From an uncultured Oscillospiraceae bacterium (GTDB lineage Bacteria; Bacillota; Clostridia; Oscillospirales; Oscillospiraceae): a stretch of 23,316 nt of DNA. The DNA lies in assembly GCA_900763675.1 (NCBI GenBank), contig CAAFLE010000086.1:1-23316 (forward strand), written 5' to 3'. The notes beneath the pieces were generated by a model. That model had not been told where the DNA came from. It made no database searches and saw nothing but the letters and a program-made list of their open reading frames with translations. Of this stretch, positions 7,210 to 14,459 are shown one piece after another. Every line of letters begins with the position of its first letter. Position 1 is the first letter of the stretch. A program made the translations under genes and the position numbers.

Positions 7210-8532
7210 TCAGACAAAGCTCATGTCCTGTACGCACCACGTATCGTTGCGGCGCACCCAGAGCATTTCGTATTCCACAAGATTTTCCCGCGTTTCGTGG
7301 CGGGTCTCCGTCGTGAAGTTTGCCCTGCCCTGGCAGAGAAAGGCGTCCTCGCCGAGCGGGATATACCCCCACGTCGTCAGCTCATTGAACGTGATGGTAA
7401 AGCCTCTCGTCCAGTGCAGCGAATCGAGCGCGTACCGGAAGTAGAGCAGCAGCGGCGCGTCCGGCACGACGTAGCCCGCGGGGTAATACGCTGCGGTGTT
7501 GCCCGCGCCGTATCCGGCAATCTCGCGCAGAAAGCTCTCTACGCGCTCGTGGCATTCCTCGTACAGCGTCTCGCTGCCGGGCAATTCAAAGGACGGGAAG
7601 CCGTCGGCGTCGGTCGTCTGCGCGAGCGCCGTGCCGTCCGGCAGCGCGGCGGAAAATTCCGGTACGCAGTACAGCCCCCCGGCGGCGTACACCGTATACA
7701 CCGGCAGCGCCCCGGCAAGCTCCTCCGGCACGTCCACGTGCGTGGACAGCGGCGTGAACGAGACCGCCTGCGCATCGCTGAGCGTTACGCCGCCCGCCGT
7801 GACGGTGGCTTCCTGCGGCGCGGTCACGCGAAAGGCGTGCGTCCCGGCGTCCGGGACGGTATAGTCCCAGCGCGTACCGTCCGAATAGAGGAGCAGCACG
7901 CCGCCGTCGCGCTCGGCGGCGACGTCCGCCGATTCGCACATACCCGGCACCGTGTAGGTGACGCGGTGGGGGCAGGTATCAAACTGCGTTTCCAGCTCGG
8001 ATATGCCGGTATAGGAAACATTCCTGTCCGTGATATATTCCTCACCGAGAGTGATGCCGTTGACGGAAACCGATGCATCCTCCGGCACGGTGATGACAAG
8101 ATCGCGCCGCTCGGGCGTCAGCGCGTGCAGCGGCGCGGGTTCCACGACCCATTCCTTCGCCGCTTTGTTGTAGCTCGCGTTGAGCGTCAGAAGGTCGGCG
8201 TCCCCGGCGGAGAGAATGTAGACCGGCGCGGAGCGCGTGCCGTGGTCGCTGTCGCGCCGGAAGGTAAGCGTCCGCCCGGCGACGGCGGCGTCAAAGAGAT
8301 CGCCGGCGACCGTTTCGGCGCTTTCAAAAGCGCTTGTTTCCGGCGTGCAGAGCGAAATATATTTCGCACGCCATTCGGCGGTATCGGTGGTATCCAAAAC
8401 CGCCTGCACGGCATCGTCCGGCGATGCCGGGGCGAGAGCGCCGCCGGGCGTGAAGTACATCCACGCTGCGCCGCCGCCGACGAGCAGCGCAAAAACGAGA
8501 AGGCAAAGCAGAAGAAGCGTCGTTCGTTTCAT
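7210..8532 (-). CDS. Membrane-anchored extracytoplasmic protein of unknown function (TcaA/YvbJ-like layout)
   Basis: I do not recognise a named family with certainty. The 440-residue protein starts with MKRTT and a single helix (residues ~4-27), with the remainder outside the membrane. Two short beta-rich stretches look like PEGA or TcaA-type beta-sandwich repeats: VTVPEDASVSVNGITLGEEY-like sequence near residues 145-168 and VTAPQEATVTAGGVTLSDAQ near 230-250. The N-terminal soluble part (about 38-140) and the C-terminal part (about 330-440, ending ENLVEYEMLWVRRNDTW) resemble NTF2-like folds. This order recalls TcaA/YvbJ proteins of Firmicutes but there is no N-terminal zinc ribbon. It lies 15 bases after the phosphodiester glycosidase gene, and the pair is probably a cell-envelope operon. 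Confidence 0.6.
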   Translation of the reverse strand: MKRTTLLLLCLLVFALLVGGGAAWMYFTPGGALAPASPDDAVQAVLDTTDTAEWRAKYISLCTPETSAFESAETVAGDLFDAAVAGRTLTFRRDSDHGTRSAPVYILSAGDADLLTLNASYNKAAKEWVVEPAPLHALTPERRDLVITVPEDASVSVNGITLGEEYITDRNVSYTGISELETQFDTCPHRVTYTVPGMCESADVAAERDGGVLLLYSDGTRWDYTVPDAGTHAFRVTAPQEATVTAGGVTLSDAQAVSFTPLSTHVDVPEELAGALPVYTVYAAGGLYCVPEFSAALPDGTALAQTTDADGFPSFELPGSETLYEECHERVESFLREIAGYGAGNTAAYYPAGYVVPDAPLLLYFRYALDSLHWTRGFTITFNELTTWGYIPLGEDAFLCQGRANFTTETRHETRENLVEYEMLWVRRNDTWCVQDMSFV

Positions 8533-8547
8533 GTTCCGTCCCCCCCC

Positions 8548-9519
8548 TTACTGCGCCGGCGCTACGACGACCGCCGTGGGAATGCCCCGCGGTCCGCCGG
8601 AGGTGTTGCATACGTTCACATATTCGCCCCGAAAGTACATATCGCTCGACGCGCCGCCGTCCAGATTCCCGGCGTTCACCGCGCCGTATTCGACCATGAT
8701 CTCGGCAAGCTCCTGCCGCGAAACGCCGAGTGCTGCGGGCTGGCGGCCCTGGATGACGACGAGGATGACCGCGCCGTCCGCCCGCTGCCCGACGGCGGTG
8801 CGCGGCTCAAGATACAGCCCGTCCAGACCGGCGCGGATCTCGCCGTTTTCTACGAGCGTCGGACCGTAGCTCACCGCCCATTGCAGCCCCAGCTCCATGC
8901 ACCGGAGACCGGAAAACTCGCCGACATGGAGCTGACCGGCGGCGTCCATGCCGACGGTCGAGCCGTAGCTGTTCCAGCGAAGCTCGCCGTTCGCCACAAC
9001 GTTGCCCATCGGTATTGCGCCTTTTCCGGCGCCGTCGGGGTCTTCAAAGCCGCCGCCGTTGATGGCGAGGACCGCGCCGGAGTTTTCCGCGTGTTCCGCT
9101 ACGGAATACCCGCGCAGCTCGGAGCTGAACACCGGGCAGACCGAGAGCGATACGCGCATCGGATCGTCGATCACGGCAATATACCCGCTCCAGCGCTTGC
9201 CGATGATCCGGGCGACGAGAAGCCCGTCTTCCTCGGCGACGATGCTCTTGTAATCGTATTCGCTCTCCGCGTCGCCCTCCGCCGGAATGGGGGCGGGCGT
9301 CGGCGCTTCGCTGGTCGCCACCGCCGTCTCGGTGAATACCGGGAGCAAGGTTTCCCGCGCCGGAGCGCTTGCCGTCTCCCCGGCGGGACCGGGCTGCGCG
9401 GACGCGGCGGCGTATGCGCCGCAGACAACGCCCGCGGCGGCGACGATCGCCAGCGCCAGACCGAGTACAACGCCGAGCGCCCCGGTCGTTTTTCGCTTTT
9501 CGTTTCCGTTCGATGCCAT
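8548..9519 (-). CDS. Secreted/membrane-anchored phosphodiester glycosidase (NAGPA domain)
   Basis: A 323-residue protein with a basic N-terminus, a membrane helix or uncleaved signal at ~13-40, a Pro/Ala/Glu/Thr-rich linker to about residue 85, and then a NAGPA (formerly DUF2233) domain to the end. Family marks: AENSGAVLAINGGGFEDPDG, VSYGPTLVENGEI, PRTAVGQRADGAVILVVIQG and NLDGGASSDMYFRGEYVN with the conserved Asp-Gly-Gly. The human relative removes GlcNAc from a phosphodiester on mannose 6-phosphate; bacterial members are thought to act on phosphodiester-linked sugars of cell-wall glycopolymers or exopolysaccharide. The substrate here is unknown. The start is fixed by AAAGGAG 7 bases upstream and a clear promoter. 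Confidence 0.9.
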   Translation of the reverse strand: MASNGNEKRKTTGALGVVLGLALAIVAAAGVVCGAYAAASAQPGPAGETASAPARETLLPVFTETAVATSEAPTPAPIPAEGDAESEYDYKSIVAEEDGLLVARIIGKRWSGYIAVIDDPMRVSLSVCPVFSSELRGYSVAEHAENSGAVLAINGGGFEDPDGAGKGAIPMGNVVANGELRWNSYGSTVGMDAAGQLHVGEFSGLRCMELGLQWAVSYGPTLVENGEIRAGLDGLYLEPRTAVGQRADGAVILVVIQGRQPAALGVSRQELAEIMVEYGAVNAGNLDGGASSDMYFRGEYVNVCNTSGGPRGIPTAVVVAPAQ

Positions 9520-9551
9520 GGCGAACTCCTTTGTTATTTTTTGTTGTCCAT

Positions 9552-9580
9552 ATTATACCCAAGAAGCTCTGCCCTTGCAA
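9552..9580 (-). promoter_or_regulatory. Sigma-A promoter of the phosphodiester glycosidase operon
   Basis: On the minus strand TTGCAA (9575-9580), a 17-base spacer, and a perfect TATAAT (9552-9557), followed about 33 bases later by the start codon. It is one of the clearest promoters in the window. Confidence 0.85.
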
Positions 9581-9628
9581 GAAAAATTTAAGTAAACATG
9601 ACTAAATTACGGTTAACCAATCAATGGG

Positions 9629-9657
9629 AAAAACAGGCGGAGCTGTCATGCTCCGCC
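9629..9657 (-). terminator. Intrinsic terminator of the DUF2975-XRE-DUF4173-trmO operon
   Basis: Minus strand: GGCGGAGC, loop ATGACA, GCTCCGCC, then TGTTTTT. It starts 9 bases after the trmO stop codon. Confidence 0.88.
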
Positions 9658-9666
9658 CGTGAGGAA

Positions 9667-10362
9667 TTATGATTTGCGTATGTCCAGCACGGTCAGAACG
9701 CCGTCCGCGGCGCGGAAACGTACCTCCAGTCCGGCAAAGCCGAAGCCGTAGACCCGTTCAGGGTCGTCCTGATACGACGGGCGCGGGTCCTGCTCCAGCA
9801 CCTCGCGCAGCGCGTCGCGCTTATCCTCCGGCACACGCCGCAGCAGCTCCTCCGAGATCTCGGCGCGAAGCACTCTTGCGGCGACGGCGTCGGTGAAGCC
9901 ACCGACCGCGTCCGGGCGGCTGTCGGCGTAGGGAAGATAAGGCTTCACGTCGAGAATGGGCGTGCCGTCCATGAGATCGGCGCCGCGCACGACGAGAACG
10001 GGACCCTCCGGCGTATGCTCAATACGTTCGAGCTTTACGCAGGAAAGACCGATGTGGTTCGGGCGGAACGGCGAGCGGCTGGCAAACACGCCGACGCGCC
10101 GGTTGCCGCCGAGCCGCGGCGGGCGGACGGTGGGGGAAAAGACCTCGTTTTCCCGTACCGCTGCGGAAAACTGCCAGAGAAGCCAGATGTGGGAGAATTC
10201 CTCCAGCCTCCGCACGGCGTCTGCACTGCGGTATTCCGGGCAGAATACGACCCGCGCTTCCAGCGCTTTGGAAAGCCCGCTCTGCTTGGGGATGCCGAAT
10301 TTGGTCGGGAAGTCCGAACGGATGTGCGCCACGGGGCGCATGAGGATCGTTTCAGTTTCCAT
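9667..10362 (-). CDS. trmO: tRNA (N6-threonylcarbamoyladenosine(37)-N6)-methyltransferase TrmO
   Basis: S-adenosylmethionine-dependent enzyme of the TsaA/YaeB beta-barrel family that methylates t6A37 in tRNA(Thr) of E. coli; 231 residues, close to the E. coli length. Visible motifs: MRPVAHIRSDFPTKFGIPKQ at the N-terminus, FSHIWLLWQFS, and the strongly conserved RRVGVFASRSPFRPNHIGLS with LMDGTPILDVKPYLPYAD. The C-terminal part (about 160-231) corresponds to the extra domain of E. coli TrmO, absent in the short archaeal forms. The ATG at 10362 follows GGAGG and lies 11 bases inside the upstream DUF4173 gene, so the two are coupled. Substrate tRNA in this organism is not shown by the sequence. 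Confidence 0.92.
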   Translation of the reverse strand: METETILMRPVAHIRSDFPTKFGIPKQSGLSKALEARVVFCPEYRSADAVRRLEEFSHIWLLWQFSAAVRENEVFSPTVRPPRLGGNRRVGVFASRSPFRPNHIGLSCVKLERIEHTPEGPVLVVRGADLMDGTPILDVKPYLPYADSRPDAVGGFTDAVAARVLRAEISEELLRRVPEDKRDALREVLEQDPRPSYQDDPERVYGFGFAGLEVRFRAADGVLTVLDIRKS

Positions 10363-11872
10363 GGATATAGTCCTCCGCCGTTTTCATCGCCTGCCATACG
10401 GAGAAATTGAAGCTGCGCACGCCGCGCTCGGAATAATCCCGGACGACGGAGACCGTCAGATTGAGATACGCCGTCGAATCCGTGCCGCGCTCGGCGATCT
10501 GTGAAACGTAGGGGCGCAGGGCGGGGATGGCGTCATAGGAGGAATCGTAGGCAATCAGCGCCTCCGTCGTATCGTCGAGACCGCGCCGGGCGAGGTCGTA
10601 CCGTGCCGCTATGGCGTCGGGGCGGGCAAACGCGAACACGAGCCAGAGCGCCATGCACGCGGCAAGCGTGAACCGGAACAGCCGGAAATCCGCATGGAAC
10701 ACCGTGTAGACCGCCGCGCCGAGAATGAGAGCGAGCAGCACGAGAAACCAGAGGACCAGCAGCCGCAGAAAGGTAAGACCGTAGGCGTTCACATAGAGCA
10801 TCATGCGCATCGCGCTCGACGCCTCCATGAGATACGTGCAGGCGGTGAGAAACACAAGCAGCGCCCGCAGCGCCCGGCTCGGCGCGAACCGCCGCTGCGC
10901 GAAAATGATGAGCGCAACGTTGATGGCGCTCACGAGCAGCAGCTGGAAAAATCCCTCGCGGGCATACTCGGCATATGTCATGCCCTCCGGCAGCGCCGAA
11001 ATGTCTCCGGCAAACAAAACCGCGATCTGAACGCCGCAGAACACGGCGTAAACGACCGCCAGCACACCGGTGAACGTTACCGCGACGAGAGTGCTTGCCC
11101 GGCGCTTTTCCTTTGCGGGAAACTCGCTGCGGTCGGTCTGCGCGGCGAGCGCGGAGTAAAAGACCGCGGCGGGGATGAGCGTATAAAAGATGATGCGCAG
11201 CGCCGTGCGGACCGTTTCGGACACGCTCCATACGCCGAACAGGCGGCGCAGAAGTGCGCCGAACGCGGCGTCTGCGCTCACGAGCAGCGACGCGACGACC
11301 CACACGAGCGGCACGGCGATGACCAGCCCGAGCAGAACGCTCCGCGCATTTTTCGACCCGCCGCGGCGGAGCGCCGCGGCATGGCGGAACGGCTCCGGAA
11401 GGTGCGTAATGATCCGTCCGACGAGTCGGAAGCCGCCGGACACGACGCGCCCGAACCGCCATGAGAGAATGTCGGCAAAGGCGTTCATCAGCCAGAGAAG
11501 CTCGGCGAGAAACATCCCGAGAAAGCTCACGTCCTGCGTCATGGCGTTGGCCGTCCAGAAAACGGAAACGCCGAGCAGAAGCAGCGAGACCGCCCAGAAG
11601 GCGTCGCGCTTCCGCTCTTGCATACCGAGCCTTCCGAGCGCGAGCAGCGTCGCGCCGTCCATCGCCGCGGCGAGCAGCGCCGCGTTGAGTCCGAGCGCAT
11701 AGGCGTTTACAAAAAGAAGCGCAAACACCGCGCCGAGCGCGAGCGAGAGCGGCAGGAAAAACCGGGCGTTCTTCCGCAGCCGGATGTGCCGGGCATCCTC
11801 CGGAAGCGCGTCCGCGGCGGGGAGAGGCTCCTCCGGCGGCGGAGCGCCGTACCATACCGATTCAGAATTCAT
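10352..11872 (-). CDS. DUF4173 domain polytopic membrane protein
   Basis: A 506-residue membrane protein of unknown function. The start at 11872 (MNSESVWYG) is preferred over an upstream in-frame one because AAGGAGGATAAAA precedes it. After ~45 soluble residues there are roughly eleven hydrophobic segments; the DUF4173 hallmark PEGMTYAEYAREGFFQLL is at about 295-312, followed by VSAINVALI. The last ~90 residues are soluble and include ALIAYDSSYDAIPALRPYV. The gene overlaps the XRE gene by 11 bases and trmO by 11 bases, so it is in the middle of a coupled operon. DUF4173/DUF4153 genes are often found beside DUF2975 and small XRE genes in Firmicutes, which suggests a regulated envelope function. 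Confidence 0.85.
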   Translation of the reverse strand: MNSESVWYGAPPPEEPLPAADALPEDARHIRLRKNARFFLPLSLALGAVFALLFVNAYALGLNAALLAAAMDGATLLALGRLGMQERKRDAFWAVSLLLLGVSVFWTANAMTQDVSFLGMFLAELLWLMNAFADILSWRFGRVVSGGFRLVGRIITHLPEPFRHAAALRRGGSKNARSVLLGLVIAVPLVWVVASLLVSADAAFGALLRRLFGVWSVSETVRTALRIIFYTLIPAAVFYSALAAQTDRSEFPAKEKRRASTLVAVTFTGVLAVVYAVFCGVQIAVLFAGDISALPEGMTYAEYAREGFFQLLLVSAINVALIIFAQRRFAPSRALRALLVFLTACTYLMEASSAMRMMLYVNAYGLTFLRLLVLWFLVLLALILGAAVYTVFHADFRLFRFTLAACMALWLVFAFARPDAIAARYDLARRGLDDTTEALIAYDSSYDAIPALRPYVSQIAERGTDSTAYLNLTVSVVRDYSERGVRSFNFSVWQAMKTAEDYIHGN

Positions 11873-12086
11873 TTTTATCCTCCTTGTCCGCCTCCCACGC
11901 GAGAAGATCACCCGGCTGACAGTCCAGCGCCCGGCAGAGTGCTTCCAGCGTGGAAAAACGCACGGCGCGGGCTTTGTTGTTCTTCAATATCGAGAGGTTT
12001 GCCATGGTTATGTCAACCTTTTCGGCAAGCTCTCCCAGCCCGATCTTGCGCCGCGCCATCATAACATCCAGATTTACTACGATCAT
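11862..12086 (-). CDS. Small XRE/Cro-type transcriptional regulator (YozG-like)
   Basis: A 74-residue protein that is almost only a helix-turn-helix domain (residues ~7-65): MIVVNLDVMMARRKIGLGEL, then ITMANLSILKNNKARAVRF as the recognition-helix region, and the common ending ALDCQPGDLLAWE. The ATG at 12086 is chosen over a GTG three codons upstream, because TGAGGTG, the likely ribosome binding site, overlaps that GTG and is well spaced for the ATG. It starts 10 bases after the DUF2975 stop and overlaps the DUF4173 start. The DUF2975-XRE pair is a common Firmicutes unit; the regulator probably controls its own operon. Confidence 0.9.
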   Translation of the reverse strand: MIVVNLDVMMARRKIGLGELAEKVDITMANLSILKNNKARAVRFSTLEALCRALDCQPGDLLAWEADKEDKNEF

Positions 12087-12096
12087 ACCGCGCACC

Positions 12097-12558
12097 TCAG
12101 ATCGTTAGATCGTTGTCCTGCTTGTAACTTACGGCGCGGTCGAAAACCTGTGCCAGCACAAGCGAGAACAGCCCTGCCAGCACGAACACGCACACGATGG
12201 CAAGCAGCCCCGGCGTGAAGAAAATGACGAGGCGCACCGCCATGAGCGCGGCGATGGCAAAGGCGTAATACGCCATGCGGGAAAGACTTGCGACGTTTCG
12301 CCGCACAAAGCAGTCGCCGGAGACGACTGTCTGCAATATCCGGCGCAGCTCGAAGAGAATGAGCGCCGCGCACACGCCCGCGAGCAGGAACAGCGCCGTG
12401 TGCAGCGTGAGCCGCTCGGAGAACGAGGGGTAGAAGCCCGCCGCCCAGCGCATGGTCCACGGCACAGAGACCGTTACGGCGATCCCGGCGTAAAAAAGAA
12501 CATCCAGAAGAATCTTGGTAAACCGGGCAATGCCCGGCGAGGTTGGATTTTGTTTCAT
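12097..12558 (-). CDS. DUF2975 domain membrane protein
   Basis: A 153-residue protein with four predicted membrane helices: about 15-35, 58-80, 104-125 and 127-147. The family's characteristic CFVRRNVASLSRMAYYAFAI segment (Phe-x-x-x-Asn followed by a helix) precedes the third helix. The ATG at 12558 is preceded by GGAGGCGAGAAT; an upstream in-frame start has no comparable site. It is the first gene of the four-gene minus-strand operon, directly ahead of the small XRE regulator. Function is unknown; members may sense membrane state or modulate the XRE partner, which is inference. Confidence 0.87.
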   Translation of the reverse strand: MKQNPTSPGIARFTKILLDVLFYAGIAVTVSVPWTMRWAAGFYPSFSERLTLHTALFLLAGVCAALILFELRRILQTVVSGDCFVRRNVASLSRMAYYAFAIAALMAVRLVIFFTPGLLAIVCVFVLAGLFSLVLAQVFDRAVSYKQDNDLTI

Positions 12559-12578
12559 ATTCTCGCCTCCATGAGCGG

Positions 12579-12607
12579 AGAATATCACACGAAGGCTTGA
12601 ATGTCAA
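12579..12607 (-). promoter_or_regulatory. Promoter of the DUF2975 operon
   Basis: Minus strand: consensus TTGACA (12602-12607), 17-base spacer, TATTCT (12579-12584). The leader is short, about 15 bases to the GGAGG site. Confidence 0.75.
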
Positions 12608-12648
12608 TATAAATTTATCGAAAAACAATAAAAATATTCCGAAAAGAA

Positions 12649-13551
12649 TTATTTCTGCGGTTCGGACGCCGCAGCGCGGCGGTCGGCGCGGAGATTATAG
12701 AGACAGCGGAACACGGCGGCGCCGATAATGATGACATAACCGATGATGCTCATGGCGTCGGGGATTTCGCCGAAGAGGAAAAAGCCCCAGAGCGCGGCAT
12801 AGACGATCTGCGAATAGTCGAAAACGGAGATATCTTTTGCCGGGGCGTGGCGGTAGGCGGCGGTGATGGAGAGCTGTCCTCCGGCGGCGGCGCACCCGGC
12901 GAGCAGCAGGTATACCCACTGCATGGCGTTCATCGGCTGGTAGGAAATGAGGAAAAAAGGAACGGACATCACGCAGGTAAAAAGCGAAAACACCATCACG
13001 ATCTCCGTACCGCGTTCGCCCTTCTGCGTCATCTGCCGGACGAACGTATACGCAGTACCCGCGCCGAGACCGCCGAGAACGCCGACCAGCGCCGGAAGAC
13101 TTGCCAGCCCCGCGCCGGGACGGACGACGAACACCGCGCCGATGAACGCCACTACGACGCTGAGAATGTCTACGCGCTTGGGGTATTCGCGCAGTACGAG
13201 CATCGACATGAGAATGGCGAAAAACGGCGAGAGCTTGTTGAGCATATTGGCGTCGGCAATGCCGATGTGGTCAATTGCCCAGAAATTGGCGATCATGCCG
13301 ATAAAGCCGGTAATGCACCGCGCCGCGTGTCCGCCGAGACAGTCCCGCCGGATGCGATAGCCGTTCCCCTCGCGGGCGAGCATGAGAAACGCGGCGACCG
13401 CCGCGACGAGATTGCGGAAAAAGATCTTCTGCATCGTGGGAAGGTCTCCGGCAAGACGGATGAAAACCGACATCAGCGAAAAGCAGAAGGCGGCGCAGAG
13501 AATGCAGAGTATGCCGAGCGTGCGCTCGCTTTTGGGGGGATGTGTATTCAA
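12649..13551 (-). CDS. EamA/DMT superfamily transporter
   Basis: A 300-residue drug/metabolite transporter-type permease with ten hydrophobic helices in two EamA halves. Visible motifs: FCFSLMSVFIRLAGDLPTMQ in helix 1, FWAIDHIGIADANMLNKLSP in the first half, and DISVFDYSQIVYAALWGFFLFGE in the second, the usual end of an EamA repeat. The TTG at 13551 is preferred because GGAAGTGA, one mismatch from GGAGGTGA, lies 5 bases before it; a GTG at 13560 is the alternative. Upstream in-frame codons run into the promoter. Substrate cannot be told from sequence. It is divergent from padR, with facing promoters. Confidence 0.88.
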   Translation of the reverse strand: MNTHPPKSERTLGILCILCAAFCFSLMSVFIRLAGDLPTMQKIFFRNLVAAVAAFLMLAREGNGYRIRRDCLGGHAARCITGFIGMIANFWAIDHIGIADANMLNKLSPFFAILMSMLVLREYPKRVDILSVVVAFIGAVFVVRPGAGLASLPALVGVLGGLGAGTAYTFVRQMTQKGERGTEIVMVFSLFTCVMSVPFFLISYQPMNAMQWVYLLLAGCAAAGGQLSITAAYRHAPAKDISVFDYSQIVYAALWGFFLFGEIPDAMSIIGYVIIIGAAVFRCLYNLRADRRAAASEPQK

Positions 13552-13587
13552 TGGTTTCACTTCCGATAATCTATTTGTATTTTTTAT

Positions 13588-13615
13588 ATTATACACGTCC
13601 GGGCGATTCCTGCAA
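13588..13615 (-). promoter_or_regulatory. Promoter of the EamA transporter gene
   Basis: Minus strand: TTGCAG (13610-13615), 16-base spacer, perfect TATAAT (13588-13593). Its -35 box ends four bases from the -35 box of the divergent padR promoter. Confidence 0.78.
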
Positions 13616-13619
13616 GGGG

Positions 13620-13648
13620 TTGACAAATCTGCTGCGGTGCGATAGATT
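13620..13648 (+). promoter_or_regulatory. Promoter of padR
   Basis: Plus strand: consensus TTGACA (13620-13625), 17-base spacer, TAGATT (13643-13648) as the -10. The -10 lies inside a large palindrome, the expected place for an autorepressor. Confidence 0.7.
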
Positions 13649-13680
13649 ATATATCGCACTACGATATATCGAGATGCGAT
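13637..13680. promoter_or_regulatory. Nested palindromes, probable PadR operator
   Basis: 13637-13659 is a 23-base near-perfect palindrome: GTGCGATA, seven bases, TATCGCAC, with only one mismatched pair inside. CGATATATCG at 13662-13671 is a perfect 10-base palindrome. A further ATCGCA (13653-13658) pairs with TGCGAT (13675-13680) around it. The sites cover the padR -10 and the likely transcription start, immediately before the AAAGGAG site. PadR proteins usually repress their own gene through dyads of this kind; that PadR binds here is inference. Confidence 0.6.
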
Positions 13681-13698
13681 GCAAAAGGAGGCGGCGGC

Positions 13699-14013
13699 AT
13701 GGACGCGCACATCCGAAAAGTGTATGTACCCATGACGGAAACGGCGTTTTATATTCTGTGGTGTCTGCAATCACCGAACCACGGGTACGGCGTTGTGCAG
13801 ACGGTGGAGCGGCTGACAGACGGCGCGATAAAGCTCGCGCCCGGCACGATGTACGGAAGTCTTGCCAAAATGGAAAAGGACGGACTGATCCGTTTTGTCC
13901 GCGAAGAAGAAAAACGAAAGCTCTATGAAATCACCGCTCTGGGGCGAGAGGTGCTGCAAACGGAAATTGCCCGCATCGAGCGGCTCTATCGCATTGCGCA
14001 GGAGGGAAAGTGA
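13699..14013 (+). CDS. PadR family transcriptional regulator
   Basis: A 104-residue winged-helix repressor. Family motifs are clear: MTETAFYILWCLQSPNHGYG in the first helices, APGTMYGSLAKMEKDGLIRF as the recognition helix and wing entry (about 48-67), then EEEKRKLYEITALGREVL, the wing and start of the dimerisation helix. The length matches the short PadR-s1 class. The ATG is fixed by AAAGGAG nine bases upstream. The gene is followed one base later by a DUF2812 gene, the usual partner, whose membrane protein the repressor normally controls. It is likely self-regulated through the palindromes in its promoter. Confidence 0.93.
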   Translation: MDAHIRKVYVPMTETAFYILWCLQSPNHGYGVVQTVERLTDGAIKLAPGTMYGSLAKMEKDGLIRFVREEEKRKLYEITALGREVLQTEIARIERLYRIAQEGK

Positions 14014-14014
14014 C

Positions 14015-14363
14015 ATGGAAAAAAACGACCGTGAAGTTTTTCAGCATTATGGATTAGGAAAAAGAGCAGGACTATCTGCGCCGGATGCACCGGCAGGGCT
14101 GGAAGTTTGTCCGCGTTTCGGCGCTGGGGCTGTATCATTTTGTGAAGTGCGAGCCGGAGGACGTGGTCTATCAGATCGACTATAATAAAGACGGCTCGGA
14201 ACACGCTGTTTTCTCCTGCATGATCCTGCCGGGACTTTTCCGTTCCCTTGCGCAGGGGGAGGTTTTTCTTTCCGCTGTGTTCGGCGTGATAACCGGCGTG
14301 TATTTCTATATCTTTCTCCGGTTCCTTTGGCGCTACCGGCAGATGAAGGACCGGAACGGATAA
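14015..14363 (+). pseudogene. DUF2812 domain protein, frameshifted and shortened
   Basis: The ATG at 14015 opens a frame reading MEKNDREVFQHYGL, the normal start of a PadR-linked DUF2812 protein. At 14057-14063 (GGAAAAA) the reading frame is lost; the continuation lies in the +1 frame from 14058 and reads EKEQDYLRRMHRQGWKFVRV, then YHFVKCEPEDVVYQIDY, both DUF2812 motifs. Removing one base in the GGAAAAA run restores LEKEQDYL. After DYNKDGSE the second half of the domain (the part normally ending in a WxYF-type motif) is missing and the sequence passes straight to two hydrophobic segments and ends WRYRQMKDRNG. So there are two lesions: a one-base insertion and an internal deletion. A sequencing error could explain the first but not the second. 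Confidence 0.75.
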
Positions 14364-14459
14364 AGAGCATTTTTCTTTGCTTCTTTCCGAAAAGCTCTTG
14401 CCAGCGCGGGGGGAATGTGGTACATATTTCTTTCAGACATTTCTTTTCAGGAAAGAAGC
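14363..14459 (+). promoter_or_regulatory. Structured azlC leader with a loop complementary to the azlC ribosome binding site
   Basis: A hairpin can form between 14363-14375 and 14389-14399 (AAGAGC with GCTCTT, TTTTC with GAAAA, two-base bulge). Its 13-base loop contains GCTTCTTTCC (14379-14388), the exact complement of GGAAAGAAGC at 14450-14459, which is the azlC Shine-Dalgarno region five bases from its ATG. A weak promoter-like TTGCCA (14398-14403), 17 bases, TACATA (14421-14426) lies between them, so the hairpin is in the azlC transcript only if transcription starts upstream, for instance at padR. Confidence 0.4.

Noticed and set aside
7036..9591. An 851-codon open frame on the + strand opposite two minus-strand genes
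   Set aside because: It is antisense to two proteins with clear membrane and NAGPA motifs, and its translation is Arg/Gly/Ala-rich without domain features. Long antisense frames are expected in GC-rich coding DNA.
14057..14066. Programmed ribosomal frameshift in the DUF2812 gene
   Set aside because: No stimulatory structure or slow codon is obvious, a +1 rather than -1 shift would be needed, and the domain has a second lesion.
14398..14426. Strong promoter for azlC
   Set aside because: TTGCCA with a 17-base spacer leads only to TACATA, a poor -10; kept as a weak possibility within the leader entry.
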